From NCBI GenBank assembly GCA_020081605.1, contig JAHREC010000018.1:3100001-3164000 (forward strand): 64,000 bases of DNA. Reading direction: 5' to 3'. The DNA is from Albifimbria verrucaria (taxonomy: Eukaryota > Ascomycota > Sordariomycetes > Hypocreales > Stachybotryaceae). The notes beneath the pieces are model-generated. The model was not told the origin of the DNA and made no database searches. It saw nothing but the letters and a program-made list of their open reading frames with translations. The position numbers and the translations under genes are program-made. Below, piece by piece: positions 35,732 through 46,838 of this stretch (positions within the stretch are counted from its first letter, which is position 1; each line of letters opens with the position of its first letter).

Positions 35732-37133
35732 GGACAGATGCACGTTGGATGGGTTTTTTGGCGTTGAGACTCTATTAGCCCAAGGTTTTCAACAAAGCCT
35801 TCATACATACACGATTGTCCTATGGCGAGGACTACGGTGTTTGGATACGAACTGTTTATGACTCTTGTCTTGGTTTTTCGATTAGTTCCATACATGAAGC
35901 GGGACATAAGAGTGTTACATCATTGGATATTCAAGTTGGTAACTTGTTTAACCTGTTAATAAAAAGAGAATTACATTTTGACATTACTGTGTTGAAGCTG
36001 GAGCAGCATTCGTCTTTGTTTTGCATTATGTGCTACAGTATGATGACTACATTGTGACCTATGGTTCTCAATTGAGATGGTAAGTTCATTGTGTTGTGTA
36101 TTTGAAATACTGTAATGAAGGGCAGATTTGAACAATACCTATGGAAGAATTGTTCACTTGCAAAGATTCAGAGTGGCCGTCGTTTCCCTTACAGAGAAGC
36201 ATGGACCGAGTCTGAACGTATTGACTAGGTAGTTAGCGAGCGATACACCATGTAATGAATGGATGATCCGTCCTGTGTGAACAGAGCATTTTAGCGTCCG
36301 CCTTGTTAACCTTCTACTTGAGCAAAACCACCATGCTCTCCCTGTAAGCTACATAGCACACTGATTCTGATTTGATTTGTCTTTGCCGTGGCAAAAAGCA
36401 ATGACGGACGAGGAGGCTTCCTGGGTCCCGTTGTTAGGGCCCATTGTGCTGGGAATCCCGACACACTGGAATCCGCACCTCCATTACAGAGCGCCTCACG
36501 ATTTAGTTGCACATCTTGCCGCCACCAATCGAGCCATTCAAATCGGCCATCAACAAAGAGCATCCCCTGCGTGTGCGACGCGATGCTTGACGTGGCTGCT
36601 GTCGCCGAGGCGGTGGGATATGGTTCCTGCCACGGCTCCCCACGGGCGCATCCACGGGTCAAGTTGAGGGTGACAATGGCTTCGCATTCGAGACCCAGGT
36701 TCAGCTCTGCAGGCATAACCAGAACCGCGACGTTCACTCCCGATCCCCTGATCCCTCTGTTCTCGTAGCATTAATCTCTCCCCCACCCACCCTGCAGCAG
36801 CCACCAAGACAGCTTGTCGGGCTCCCATTCAGCTCGCCAGCGTCCAACATCAATCCACTCCAGGGGCGAAGCACCAATAGCCACGGCCAATTCCGCAACG
36901 AGCCCACCCACTCCATCGCTGGCTAACTAGCTGCTGGCCTTGAGTCTGTTCTGGAACCCCTCCCGGAGCCCCTCTGAGCCCCTCCCTCCCCAATGGAGCT
37001 GTCGTCAATCGCATACAGCTCAACAGCTACCGCAATTTTATAAGGTCAGGCGTCTTCTTGAAGACCTCGACTACCAGTGATCCCATCGACCCATTGCTCA
37101 GTTGTCGTAGAGCTCTGCAACCATTTCTGCAAA
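35732..37133. other. intergenic spacer
   Basis: 1.4 kb tandem spacer with no recognisable gene. The first part is AT-rich (3' flank of the upstream gene). 36760-37130 is C-rich with a TTTTATAAGG element near 37035, likely the promoter of the PI-PLC-like gene. Confidence 0.5.
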
Positions 37134-38516
37134 ATGGCTGATCTCTCAATTCGCAACCTGACGACTCATCCCATTGAGCTCGTCTCCATTGAACGCTTCG
37201 AGAGCGATCGCGTCCAGACGGGAAACGTCATCACTAATGTCACAAAGACAATCTCCGGCTTCCTCAATGCCACGGAGCACACCTCCCACGAGATTGTCGC
37301 CAAGGGCGATGCCAGGGCCAAGGACGACGTCTCTGTTCGCGTCGACCCATTCCGCATCAACAAGACCAACATCCGCACCGCCGACCCTGGCAAGGAGGTC
37401 ATTCGTCTAACCTTCAAGTACGAGGGCCGCAAGTACGAGACGGATGTTCCTAGTCCCTCCAAGAAGTCCTCCGTCTTGAAAAAGCTCGACGACGGCCCTC
37501 ATGAGCTGACCGCCGTCTACGTGCCCACTGGCGCCCTGCTCGCCATCTTCTCCTCGGCCAAGCTAAACGCCTGGATGAAGGAGCTTGACGACAAGCTTCC
37601 TCTACCTGTCCTTTCCATTCCCGGTACTCACAACTCACCCACCTGCCACACAGCCTTGCCCTCGGTGCGCTGTCAGGCTGTCAGCGTCTATGACCAGCTC
37701 AACAATGGTGTCCGCTACCTGGACATTCGCCTGTCCGTCGACACCGATAGGCCGGAGATGGCTCTCGTTCACAGCGCGTTCCCCATCTCCCTCACGGGCA
37801 CCAAGTGGTTCGGCGACATGCTCACTCCCATCTATGAGTTTCTCGAGAAGAACCCTAGCGAGACCATCATCATGAGTCTCAAGCGAGAGGGCACCGGCAA
37901 GGGTAACGACGGCGACCTTGGCAAATACCTCAAGCATCACTACGTCGACAAGACGCGACACCGCTGGTGGACAGAGCCCAAGATCCCAAGACTTGGCGAG
38001 GCTCGTGGTCGCATCATCATCATGCGCCGTTTCCGCATCGAGGAGACGCTGCAAGCGTGTTGGGACGGCCGTGGCTATGGCATAGACGCCAGCGCCTGGC
38101 CCGACAACTGCGAGGATGGCAAGGTCAGCGGCGGCCACATCCGTGCCCAGGACTTCTATGAGATCACGGAAACCGAGAACATCGAGAAGAAGATTGAGTT
38201 CACTCGCGGGCATCTTGAAAGGGCCGCCGAGCAGTCACCATCAAGGGATGGCCCGATGCCGCCCATGTTCATCAACTTCCTGAGCGCCAGTAATTTCTTC
38301 GACGCCAGGTGTTGGCCCGAACGCATCGCCGCCAAGGTCAACCCTGCCGTCATCGAGTACCTTTGCGCAAGACACGGCGAAGAGGGCAAGGGCCCGCATA
38401 ATCTCAAGGTGAACTCGGGCTCGACAGGTATTGTAGTTACTGACTGGGTGGGAGCCAACGATGACTGGGACTTGATACGCTGCATTGTTGGAATGAACGC
38501 CAGGCTACAGAAGTAA
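37134..38516 (+). CDS. PI-PLC X-domain phosphodiesterase
   Basis: A 460 aa intronless protein of the phosphatidylinositol-specific phospholipase C superfamily (TIM-barrel X domain), the short type shared by bacteria and filamentous fungi. The domain starts near residue 158: PVLSIPGTHNSP holds the first catalytic His (about 166), VRYLDIRLS follows, and LVHSAFP holds the second His (about 213). ETIIMSLKREG and GRIIIMRRFR match later strands. There is no Y domain, C2 or EF hand, so it is not a eukaryotic signalling PLC. Residues 1-150 form a separate beta-rich domain (LSIRNLTTHPIELVSIERF). No signal peptide is visible, so it is probably intracellular. Start at 37134 is chosen for its AAAATGGCT context; an in-frame ATG at 37077 is possible. 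The frame is intact. Confidence 0.9.
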   Translation: MADLSIRNLTTHPIELVSIERFESDRVQTGNVITNVTKTISGFLNATEHTSHEIVAKGDARAKDDVSVRVDPFRINKTNIRTADPGKEVIRLTFKYEGRKYETDVPSPSKKSSVLKKLDDGPHELTAVYVPTGALLAIFSSAKLNAWMKELDDKLPLPVLSIPGTHNSPTCHTALPSVRCQAVSVYDQLNNGVRYLDIRLSVDTDRPEMALVHSAFPISLTGTKWFGDMLTPIYEFLEKNPSETIIMSLKREGTGKGNDGDLGKYLKHHYVDKTRHRWWTEPKIPRLGEARGRIIIMRRFRIEETLQACWDGRGYGIDASAWPDNCEDGKVSGGHIRAQDFYEITETENIEKKIEFTRGHLERAAEQSPSRDGPMPPMFINFLSASNFFDARCWPERIAAKVNPAVIEYLCARHGEEGKGPHNLKVNSGSTGIVVTDWVGANDDWDLIRCIVGMNARLQK

Positions 38517-40173
38517 TAGTGAAGACTCTGGTACTTGTCATTTCACAAACCATGTCACATACAGGATAAAGTCACCAAAAGGATATAAAAATTTTACAAT
38601 ATAATCATATTGTGCGCTACTTCTAAGTGAAAGCCTTGCGGCCAAATATCTGTACTTTTTTCAGTTAGCCCACGTCCAAGCTAGGCAATGAATGTGAAAT
38701 GGTTATATGAAGGGATGTGTCAGTTCTCCAAGGTGAATAATTGCTCATCACGATGAACTCAGCTAAGGTTGATAGGTTGATAAAGAAGTCATCACGATAT
38801 ATGGGGTTGAAAAGGGTGTGGGAGATTGGCTTCACCTACCGAACTCTGTGGGACATGGCTGGTTCCATTGGAATATATAGCAAACCTGCGTTCAACTGTC
38901 AGTCTACGTTACTAACAAAGTGAGCTTGCAGCGCAGAACGCAAGAGCGGATGTGAAGGATCTAGGACAGCATTAGTCTTCCACTTCAAGATGCCAGACAT
39001 GACCAAGGAACTAACCACATCAGAAGTTGTCGTTATGTTCATGTCCCGAGAGCACGAATGCTCCTGAGTCAAACAGTGTGAATACTTTGGAAAACTCATC
39101 ATGATGATTCCGCATAGTGAAAAAATGCACTTGTAATTACCTGACAAGTACTTGTCAGTCAACAGCCTTATATATGACATGAAAATAGAGCCGTATTGAA
39201 GACCACAATCAGTTGACGAAGTGTCAACAAGAGTTCACGCCCACCTCCACCACAGGGTTTTGTACGACCCCGCTGTCAAGGATGGAGGCCGATGGAGCTC
39301 GTTTATGTCCGCCCGTTCGTTCAAATCTTCATCATAAAGTGGAGTTTCGGCAGGATGTGAGAATTTTTTATTTACCTAGTAGGCAATGTTAGCATCAACG
39401 CCTCAAAGTTGAGAAATGAAGCAAAAGAGCAAGAATTGCGTCCAGTCAGACAAGGCTGAAACTAGTACAACAGAATCCACATTATATATTAAGCATGAGG
39501 AATCCCTAAGGTGTCGGTTTGATCATCACACGGACGGAGGGGTAGGCTGTAGCAAACATGAAATCCACAAACCTTTTGAATTGTAGAATAAACGACGCCA
39601 ACGACTCGTCGGCAATCAATTTCGATCATAACTCATCATCTCGCCTAGTCTTGTATTTCAACACGTTAGCTTGAGCCCTGCCAGGAAAAGGAAGCAAAAT
39701 CAGTGTTGCAATTGGCGTCAGGGTAATTCTAAAGTGAGTCACCATTGTGTTGGTATGAATTGGATTGTTCATTGTAGGTTGTTCATCACTCAAGCGCGTC
39801 TTGAAAGAAAGAATGTATTGACTTACCCAAAGGACAAACTCATCAGCACCTGGAGTGATCGCGGGCCCTGCCTCGCGTCCTCCAGTGCTGATGGTGAAGA
39901 TGGAAATGTTGTGAGAAAGAAAATTCCAAAATTTCTGAGCTGCGGAAGAAAAGGTAGCTCAAAACTGAGCTAGTCTACTTTGGGACTGGCTTTGACCCCG
40001 CTTCTATGGCTGGTGCGTGTGAGGCGGTGCGTCCAATTGGACCCACAATTGTTTGCATTGTGGCAAATACCCGAGGACGATATAAGTGAGTACATCAGCT
40101 GCCACCTCAGGCAGCCTTGACTCTTCAACCAGCCAACTTCATCTCGAACTGGTGGAACAAAACCACTCTCAAC
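38517..40173. other. intergenic spacer
   Basis: 1.7 kb tandem spacer, AT-rich for most of its length. No recognisable gene, tRNA or repeat. It should hold the terminator of the PI-PLC-like gene and the promoter of the next gene. Confidence 0.5.
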
Positions 40174-41498
40174 ATGGCGTCAGCAGGGGCGTTATGGGGT
40201 CCTGTGGCCCTTCGTTTCCTGCGTGTCGCTATGACAAGCACCACGAAAGCGGTGCGCTCCAAAATTGCAAGTACAGCACGTTCACTGCAAAGCGGTATCC
40301 CTCATGTCTCCGCGAGGAGCGGACATACCGGTCGACAACCCATTCATCCTGTAGCTCTCTTGAAGCAACAGAAACGAGCTCCTCGGTGGTTTTCGGGTTC
40401 CGCGACTCAACAAATCGAGCATGCCATAAGGAGGTTTACAACCAACGCGGGCCGAGCGGGCCATAAGTCTTCACGTTTCGATGGAACGAACCCGACTATC
40501 GTCCGACGAGTCGCCCAAGCCTCCGGTCGTGCTCCATTTGCCAGCACGTTGCGACCGAACCTCACAGGAGGTGCGATACCTCGTACTGCTGGAGGATACA
40601 GTATTGGTGGCGGGGCTCGGTACTTCTCCCACGGCCCAGCGGCACCAGCACAGGTTGTTCAGAACGTGTCGCAAGCAATGAGGGCCTTCTTCCTATCTGG
40701 CCAGAAACTCAGATATGACGGCATGGGTCCTCGTGGAGAGAGACAGTATCGTGCCGTGTCAAGACTAGAGGATGAGGCGATGGAGAAGTTCAAGATGAAC
40801 CCCACTCAATGCCAGGCGCTTTCATCGACTTCAAGCTTAGCCCCACCGTCACGACACTCAGCCCTCTCGCCGCCGCCATCGCTCAGTCCTCTGGCGCGAC
40901 TGCCTGGGGCCCCGATGCCGCAGCCACTGCGGCAACTCTCAACACTGATGGCTTCCTTGATGGCCTATCTGCGGATTTCGACCGTGCTTTGAAGGATCTC
41001 TCTGCAGTCCTTGCCGATGTACAACGTCTGGCGATTCTAGGCAACTTGCCTGTCGTGTTACAGGGCACGAATACCCTTCGGGTACACTTTCCAGGTGTTG
41101 ACGGCCAAACAGTTGAAAGACTGTGCGACGATATTGGCGTTCAAAGAGGCGTCATCGGGCAGGACCCTGGTTTTGATGCTGCCACTGGAAGTGACATGGC
41201 CTTGAAGTTTCCTTATGCCCCGGATTCTGAGCGAACAATTACATCGCCTGGTGGCTCTATGCGTTCTGTGGAGAGCCATGAGTTTGATGATGTCTCTTCA
41301 CTAGGAGATGACTCTTTCGTTCGGGATGCTTTTATGGATGACATGGCGAATAACCCATGGATGTCGGATGGTGATGGATACGAAAGTGCCTCTCCACCCG
41401 CACGTTCACAAGGAGCAGAGTCAGAGAATTATGAAGGCCTTGAGGGAATTTATCGTTTCTTGGAGGAATGCGATCGTGCAAAAAGCAGGTATCGCTAA
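40174..41498 (+). CDS. conserved fungal protein, probably mitochondrial
   Basis: About 441 aa when one missing C in the C run 40800-40803 is bridged (otherwise it is cut after KFKMNP). The N-terminal 130 residues are rich in Arg, Ser, Ala and Gln with almost no acids (ALRFLRVAMTSTTKAVRSKI), like a mitochondrial presequence. A Gly/Arg-rich part follows (GGYSIGGGARYFSHGPAAPA), then a helical domain (FDRALKDLSAVLADVQRLAI, GNLPVVLQGTNTLRVHFPG, VERLCDDIGVQRGVI) and an acidic disordered tail with EGIYRFLEECDRAKSRY. The same layout occurs in fungal proteins that databases have labelled casein kinase II beta 2 subunit, but I see no CK2-beta zinc finger, so I do not use that name. Function unknown. 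Confidence 0.75.
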
Positions 41499-42677
41499 GG
41501 TTATGATTTGAAGTTTGGGAGCTAGTGCTGTGCTCTGTCGACCATCAAGTGACTGATGGTGCGTCCACACTCTTTTGTATAATACCCCTTTGTACTAGGC
41601 AGTCTAAGTTTTTTGGTCCCTTCACCAGACTGAATCAATATGGAGTTTACTTACGATAATGAGTGCGCGTAATGGTTCAATTCTGCGATTGTGTGATATT
41701 TTGGGGTTTGGAATCGCCTGGTGCTGCCGCGAAACTGGTGGATGTTGAGGCTGTTGGCTTCTGCGCAAGGACTCCGTTTGTGGATAATTCTTGGAGCAGG
41801 ATGCCAAAGGAGATTAGATTGGCGCATTGCTGCTCACAATGGGTTCCACGGCGGGATTTGGCCGGGTCATTGGCTGATGTTGGCTCCATGTTGGCGAGTC
41901 GACTTTAAGGCCAGCCTACAGCCAGAGGAAGAAAGAGGGTGAGAACACGAGAGCCTTGTCCATCTGCCGAGGTGGGCCGTATCTCTCAGGCTAATCGGCT
42001 TATCACCACGGTACCGTACTGTGCTGTGCTGTACTGTGTAGCACGGGGTCACGCTGGCGAGTACCCTGTACTCCTCCAGAACAGGTCCTTGTGGCCTCGA
42101 AATAATGCACGATATATATACTGGTGCTAGGTAAAAGATATAACGAATAATTACGTTTTTCCGAGTAATCTGAATCATCTGCTCATACGAATACGTGTTG
42201 GCCAGTGTTTATGTAAAGGTGCGTATGATGCCATGTGCCAGGGTCCCCAGCAAGTGGTGAGCAAAAACAGAAGGACTGCAGGTGGCAGGCCTTCGACTGC
42301 TCTTAGAATATTGATCGTTAAATATTAGAAGAATTGAATTAATATAAAAGATATAAGGATATACTTGTACATTCATTCTAGGTATATGTTAATATTATTT
42401 AAATGTACATCCAATATTTATCGATTCTTATTCTTATTTATTAGTGCTTGCGGTCCCTCTTCCTTGTTACCCGCTTGCCCAGGTACTGCTTCAAAGCTGG
42501 GGTTCTAGCAGAAGCTTAGACAGTTCTCCACATTCTGGACCTCGGCTCAGACGCAACAGACAAGCCGGGCCCTCTCACATATTACCTTACCTTCCAGACA
42601 TCCGCTCACACTCTCTCCCCTCGCATCCAGCAACTGCAACAATTACTCTCTCAGATCACTCACGACCGCAATACATC
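41499..42677. other. intergenic spacer with AT-rich block
   Basis: No gene. 42005-42045 has overlapping GTACTGTGCTGT-like units. 42300-42440 is very AT-rich (TAATATAAAAGATATAAGG-like). The final 230 bp is C-rich, the leader of the dehydratase gene. Confidence 0.5.
42300..42440. other. AT-rich block
   Basis: About 140 bases of mostly A and T in an otherwise GC-rich region. It could be a small RIP-degraded relic or a nucleosome-excluding promoter tract. No ORF or repeat structure is visible. Confidence 0.5.
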
Positions 42678-43731
42678 ATGTCTGGACCCGGCGTCGGCTT
42701 CGAATACCCTCCTCAGCAGGTGTCATGGCTGAAGCGCGATGTGCTTCTCTTCGCCAACACCATCGGCTGCACCGCCGACGAGCTTCACTTCCTCTACGTA
42801 CGTTGCCGATTCTCCGCCGTATCATGCGCTTGTCAAAAGTCCGACCACTAACAGTGTCGTTTAGGAGCTTCACCCCAACTTCAGCGTCTTCCCTACCTAT
42901 CCCATCATTCTCCGTAAGAACCCACCGCTTGCGCAAGCTAGATCCGAGCACACCCACTGACAGTTTTCAAAGCCTTCAAGGGTAACACGCAAGAGGTGAT
43001 TGACTTCTACGCCGCGCAGAAGGCTGTCAAGATCCCCGGCATCCCCGACTTCGATTGGCGCCGCGTCGTCGACGGCCAGCGCAAGATCGAGTTCCTCAAG
43101 CCCCTGCCGCCGACCTCGGAGGGCAGGAAGTTCGAGAGTCGCCAGAAGGTCATCGGTGTCTACGACAAGGGCCGTCCCGGCTCCGTTCTTGAAACCCAAT
43201 CCGAGCTGGTTGATGCCAGCACCGGTGAGGTCTACAGCCGCATACTCACAAGCTCCTTCTTTGTCGCCCAGGGCAACTGGGGCGGCCCCAAGGACCGGCG
43301 ACGGAGAACTTCCCGCCTCCCAAGGGTAAGAACCCCGACTATGTGCTGGAGCACCAGTCCACCAAGGAGTCCGCACTCCTTTACCGCCTGAATGGTGACT
43401 ACAACCCCTTCACGCCACTCCTGAGCCTGGCAAGAAGATGGGCTTTGGCGGCGACATCATGCACGGTCTTTACTCGTGGAACACGACTGCCCACGCCCTC
43501 CTGAAGACCCTGGGCGGCAGCAACCCCGCCAACATCAAGGAATACCAGGCCCGTTTCGCCAGCCCCGTGCTGCCCGGCGACAAGCTGGTCATCAGCGTGT
43601 GGAAGACTGGCGAGAAGAAGGGCGAGTGGGAGGAGATTCGTTTCGTCGTTCAAGTAGCGGGCGGCAAGGTGTGCCTCAGCAACGGCCGTGCTTTGATCAA
43701 GTGCGTCGACGACGCCAAGAGCAAGCTGTAA
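42678..43731 (+). CDS. peroxisomal MaoC-type (R)-enoyl-CoA hydratase with PTS1
   Basis: A double-hotdog 2-enoyl-CoA hydratase of the type found at the C-terminal end of the peroxisomal multifunctional beta-oxidation protein, here free-standing. Introns 42798-42864 and 42914-42963; about 312 aa bridged. The N-terminal hotdog has NTIGCTADELHFLYELHPNF and FPTYPIILLFKA. The C-terminal hotdog has the hydratase-2 signature LLYRLNGDYNPLHATPEPGK (catalytic Asp and His), followed by GGDIMHGLYSWNTTAHALLK. The last three residues are Ser-Lys-Leu, a textbook PTS1, so it acts in the peroxisome on (R)-3-hydroxyacyl-CoA. Two missing bases break the frame: GG at 43292-43293 and CCCC at 43405-43408. The second destroys the catalytic signature if left uncorrected. 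Confidence 0.9.
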
Positions 43732-44184
43732 ATTGGTGGTCTTTTGTTCACTTTGAATTTATTAAGCAAGTACAGAAAATGCGCCCAATGATGGATGAGG
43801 AATTGGATGGTTATGATGTGTATAAGTACAGTGGCTGAGCAGCAGCCAGAACCACCAATCAGGTCAATTGACGATTGAAGACATATTAAATCAGCTTCCA
43901 CATGTATTTGCAACATGGATTGTTTTGTCCTTAAAGTTACTATCCGGGCAGACTGGCGAAAGTGATGTTTGCTCCAGGCATCCACTTAATGCGATTCCTT
44001 GGGGACGAGATACCCAACGCCAGGCATGTCTTCCCACTAGCCAAAACATCTAGCAGCGTCCAACCAAATTCGGCCTTGCAACCTCCAACCCACTTTCGTA
44101 GACGAAGGGTGATGCAGCTATGGCTATTGGATTCGCTCCTTAAATATTCGAGCCTTTGGTCATTCTAAAGCGGTGGTTGCAAGA
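43732..44184. other. intergenic spacer
   Basis: A 453 bp tandem spacer, AT-rich; terminator of the dehydratase gene and promoter of the TBCE gene. Nothing else is seen. Confidence 0.5.
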
Positions 44185-46004
44185 ATGTCAGCCTCCCATC
44201 ATCTGGGCCAGCGCATCTCCTATGATGGTGCACCTTGCACTGTCCGCTACATAGGCGAAGTTGCTAGCACCAACGGTGTCTGGTTGGGAGTTGAATGGGA
44301 CGATGGCAGCCGCGGTAAACATGACGGCTGTCACAAAGGGGTGCGATACTTCTCCTGTATGTTGCTCTAGCCTCCTGAAAACTGGTAAGCGTCTTCTAAC
44401 GGCTCACCCAGGCATCTCAAAGCTACCCACGGCGGCATCGTTCGTGCGGCCAACAAGACCAGCCGACAAACCTCAGAGCTTCATAGGCGCGCTCCACGAG
44501 AAGTATGCCTCCGAGAATGACTCGACGCCAGGACCTCAGATTGTCATCTCTGGCAAAGTGGCTGAGGAGATGGGCTTCGACAAGATCCGGCAGAAGCTTG
44601 CCCAAGTCAGGGATCTCAAAATCGTCATTGTAGATGGCCTGCGAGTGGCCTGTGCAACTACTGACCAAGAAGGTTCTGTCAAAGATACGTGCCCCAACAT
44701 CAGGCAATTGGATCTTAGCAGAAACCTGCTTGAGCATCTGGACCCGGTGGTGGAAATTTGCAGCGATCTTCCGTTATTGAGGAATTTGGCGCTCAAGTAA
44801 GCCGATTTTACTTATCGAGTCTATGAAACATAATCAGCTCATTCTATTACAGTGGCAACCGTTTCCAAAATATTCTGCAATACGTCTCTCGCGAACGTGG
44901 CGAAAGAGCGTTCCGCGATGTTGCAGAGCTCGCCTTGAAAGAGACCCTACTCAGCTGGGAGGAGCTGTGTCATATTGCCAGCTTGTGTCCTTCGCTGAAC
45001 ATCTTTAGTGTTGGCTTGAATCAGCTTTCCACGCTTCCCGCGGTAAACTATTCTACACTTACCACCACTCTCACATCCCTGAACCTCGAGTTCAATGAGT
45101 TCACTTCTTTGTGGGACCTAGGAAGTCTCACCGCCCTAAAGTCTCTACGCAGTCTTCACCTCAAGGGCAACAACATCACCGAATTGGCACCTAGTGGTGC
45201 TAGTGCGCCTGTCTTCCCACCGTCGTTGCAATATCTCGATGTTTCATATAACATGGTTCACAGTTGGTCGTTCGTGGATAGACTTCAGGACCATATCCCC
45301 GGCATTCAAAGTCTGCGCCTTGCCCACAACCCTGTTTATGAGAAGCAAGACGTCGACGAAAAGGCATCATCATCGGAAGAAGCTCACATGTTCACAATTG
45401 CTCGATTAGCTCCGCTCAAGTCACTCAACTTTACACAGATCACGCCCGCTGATCGGACCAATGCCGAGATGTTTTACCTGTCACGTATTGCGAAGCAGCT
45501 AGCCAGCGTCCCTGAAGCCGCAGAAGCATCCGTGTTAACTGAGCACCCCCGTTATGCAGAGCTATGCGACATCTATGGTAAACCAGATATCATTCGTCGC
45601 CAAGAAATGAACCCGTCGTTTCTAGAATCTCGGTTGATTACCGTAACGTTCCACCGCAACGACCAGGGAAAGCAACAGCGAAAGATACCCAAGTCACTTG
45701 ATATATATGCCGTGAAAGGCATTGCGGGAAAGCTCTTCGGTCTCCCGCCCTCAAATTGGGCCTCGTCTGGGAAACAGGCGAGTGGGATCCAGTGGCAGGA
45801 TACGATGACAAAGAAGGAGACAGTAGTGATGATGATGATGTTCCGACACCTAGTATAGAACCTGGCGCCGAGGAAAGCGAGGATAATCCAGCAATGAATT
45901 CAGGACGATGGATAAGGCGGGAAGTGCAGCTAAAGGATGGCCCACGACAACTGGGCTATTGTGTTGATGGTCTGGATGTATCCATACGAGTGGAAGCAGC
46001 TTAG
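44185..46004 (+). CDS. PAC2: tubulin-folding cofactor E (TBCE/Pac2)
   Basis: Cytosolic chaperone that binds alpha-tubulin during heterodimer assembly. Three exons with introns 44357-44411 and 44797-44852; about 569 aa bridged. Domain order is the family's: an N-terminal CAP-Gly domain (GVWLGVEWDDGSRGKHDG, then GVRYFS), a leucine-rich repeat region (IRQLDLSRNLLEHL, LTSLNLEFNEFTSL, LRSLHLKGNNITEL, LQYLDVSYNMVHSW, IQSLRLAHNPVYE), an LRR cap (HPRYAELCDIYGKPDI), and a C-terminal ubiquitin-like domain (LITVTFHRN, then LGYCVDGLDVSIRVEA). One missing C at 45748-45750 breaks the frame just before GLVWETGEWDPVAGYDD. The ATG at 44185 puts MSASHHLGQRISYDG at the start of the CAP-Gly fold, as expected. 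Confidence 0.92.
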
Positions 46005-46838
46005 TTGATCAATAGGACTACTAGGCTATGCAATACCCGATTATAATCTGTGATAGTAGGCGATTTGGTATCCCCATGAAAGAAGGAGAACATGTGCGAT
46101 TCGATCCCAAGCTCGCACGCCATTGAACATGTCGCTTCAGAACAGGTTCAAAGTCGGATCTAAGGTCACCCTTTGTCGCGAAAGCCGAGGCAGCCTGTAT
46201 GTGGGGGCGCTAAGGTTAGGCCGGAGCAACGGGAAACATAGTGCCAAACTTGGATTTATCCCCGTTGTGCTTATGATTGATGTCCTTAGCAAGTGGGTAA
46301 GCAACAAAATAAGGACCATAGGCACCTACGGGAGAGAGCGAGAACAGGTGAATATTGGGTTTGTATTCGCCTAAAATACTTGTCAAATTGGAATAAGTGT
46401 GTAGATATAGTCTCAATATTTTGATGATTTTTCTAAGAATTTCCTGATTTTTAACGGCCAATATCATATTATATGAGAAGTGTAAGGCCCACGATCTGCC
46501 TAGGCCATCAGGCTTGGCCGTGTTTGGAAACGGTCAGACTCAAGAGCGAGTGAAAGACGTTAAATCCATTTATCTCCAGTCTAAGCGGCGATACCGGTTC
46601 GAATTGTGCCTCACTACTGGATTAATGGGATAGCAGTTGTGACCCAAATCCGATGTAGAGGAGGCCATGATGCAATGGAAGTGTGGTTCAGTGTCGTCAA
46701 TATGTATAATAAAGGGCCAAGAAGATGCCTTCACCGGTGCAGTCCAACAAGCAACATCGCATCACCAAATAGAACAACTTCTATACTATCCGACTTTCTC
46801 CAGGTCTAAAAACGCCATCCGCGTATAATTCATTCAAC
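46005..46838. other. intergenic spacer
   Basis: 834 bp tandem spacer with an AT-rich centre (46370-46480). No recognisable gene. A GGTTCGAAT at 46598 is not part of a tRNA. Confidence 0.5.

Noticed and set aside
37635..38213. 192-codon open frame opposite the PI-PLC-like gene
   Set aside because: An antisense shadow of an intact, recognisable gene.
46590..46625. GGTTCGAAT resembling a tRNA B box
   Set aside because: Flanking bases do not form the T stem and no A box lies at the right distance.
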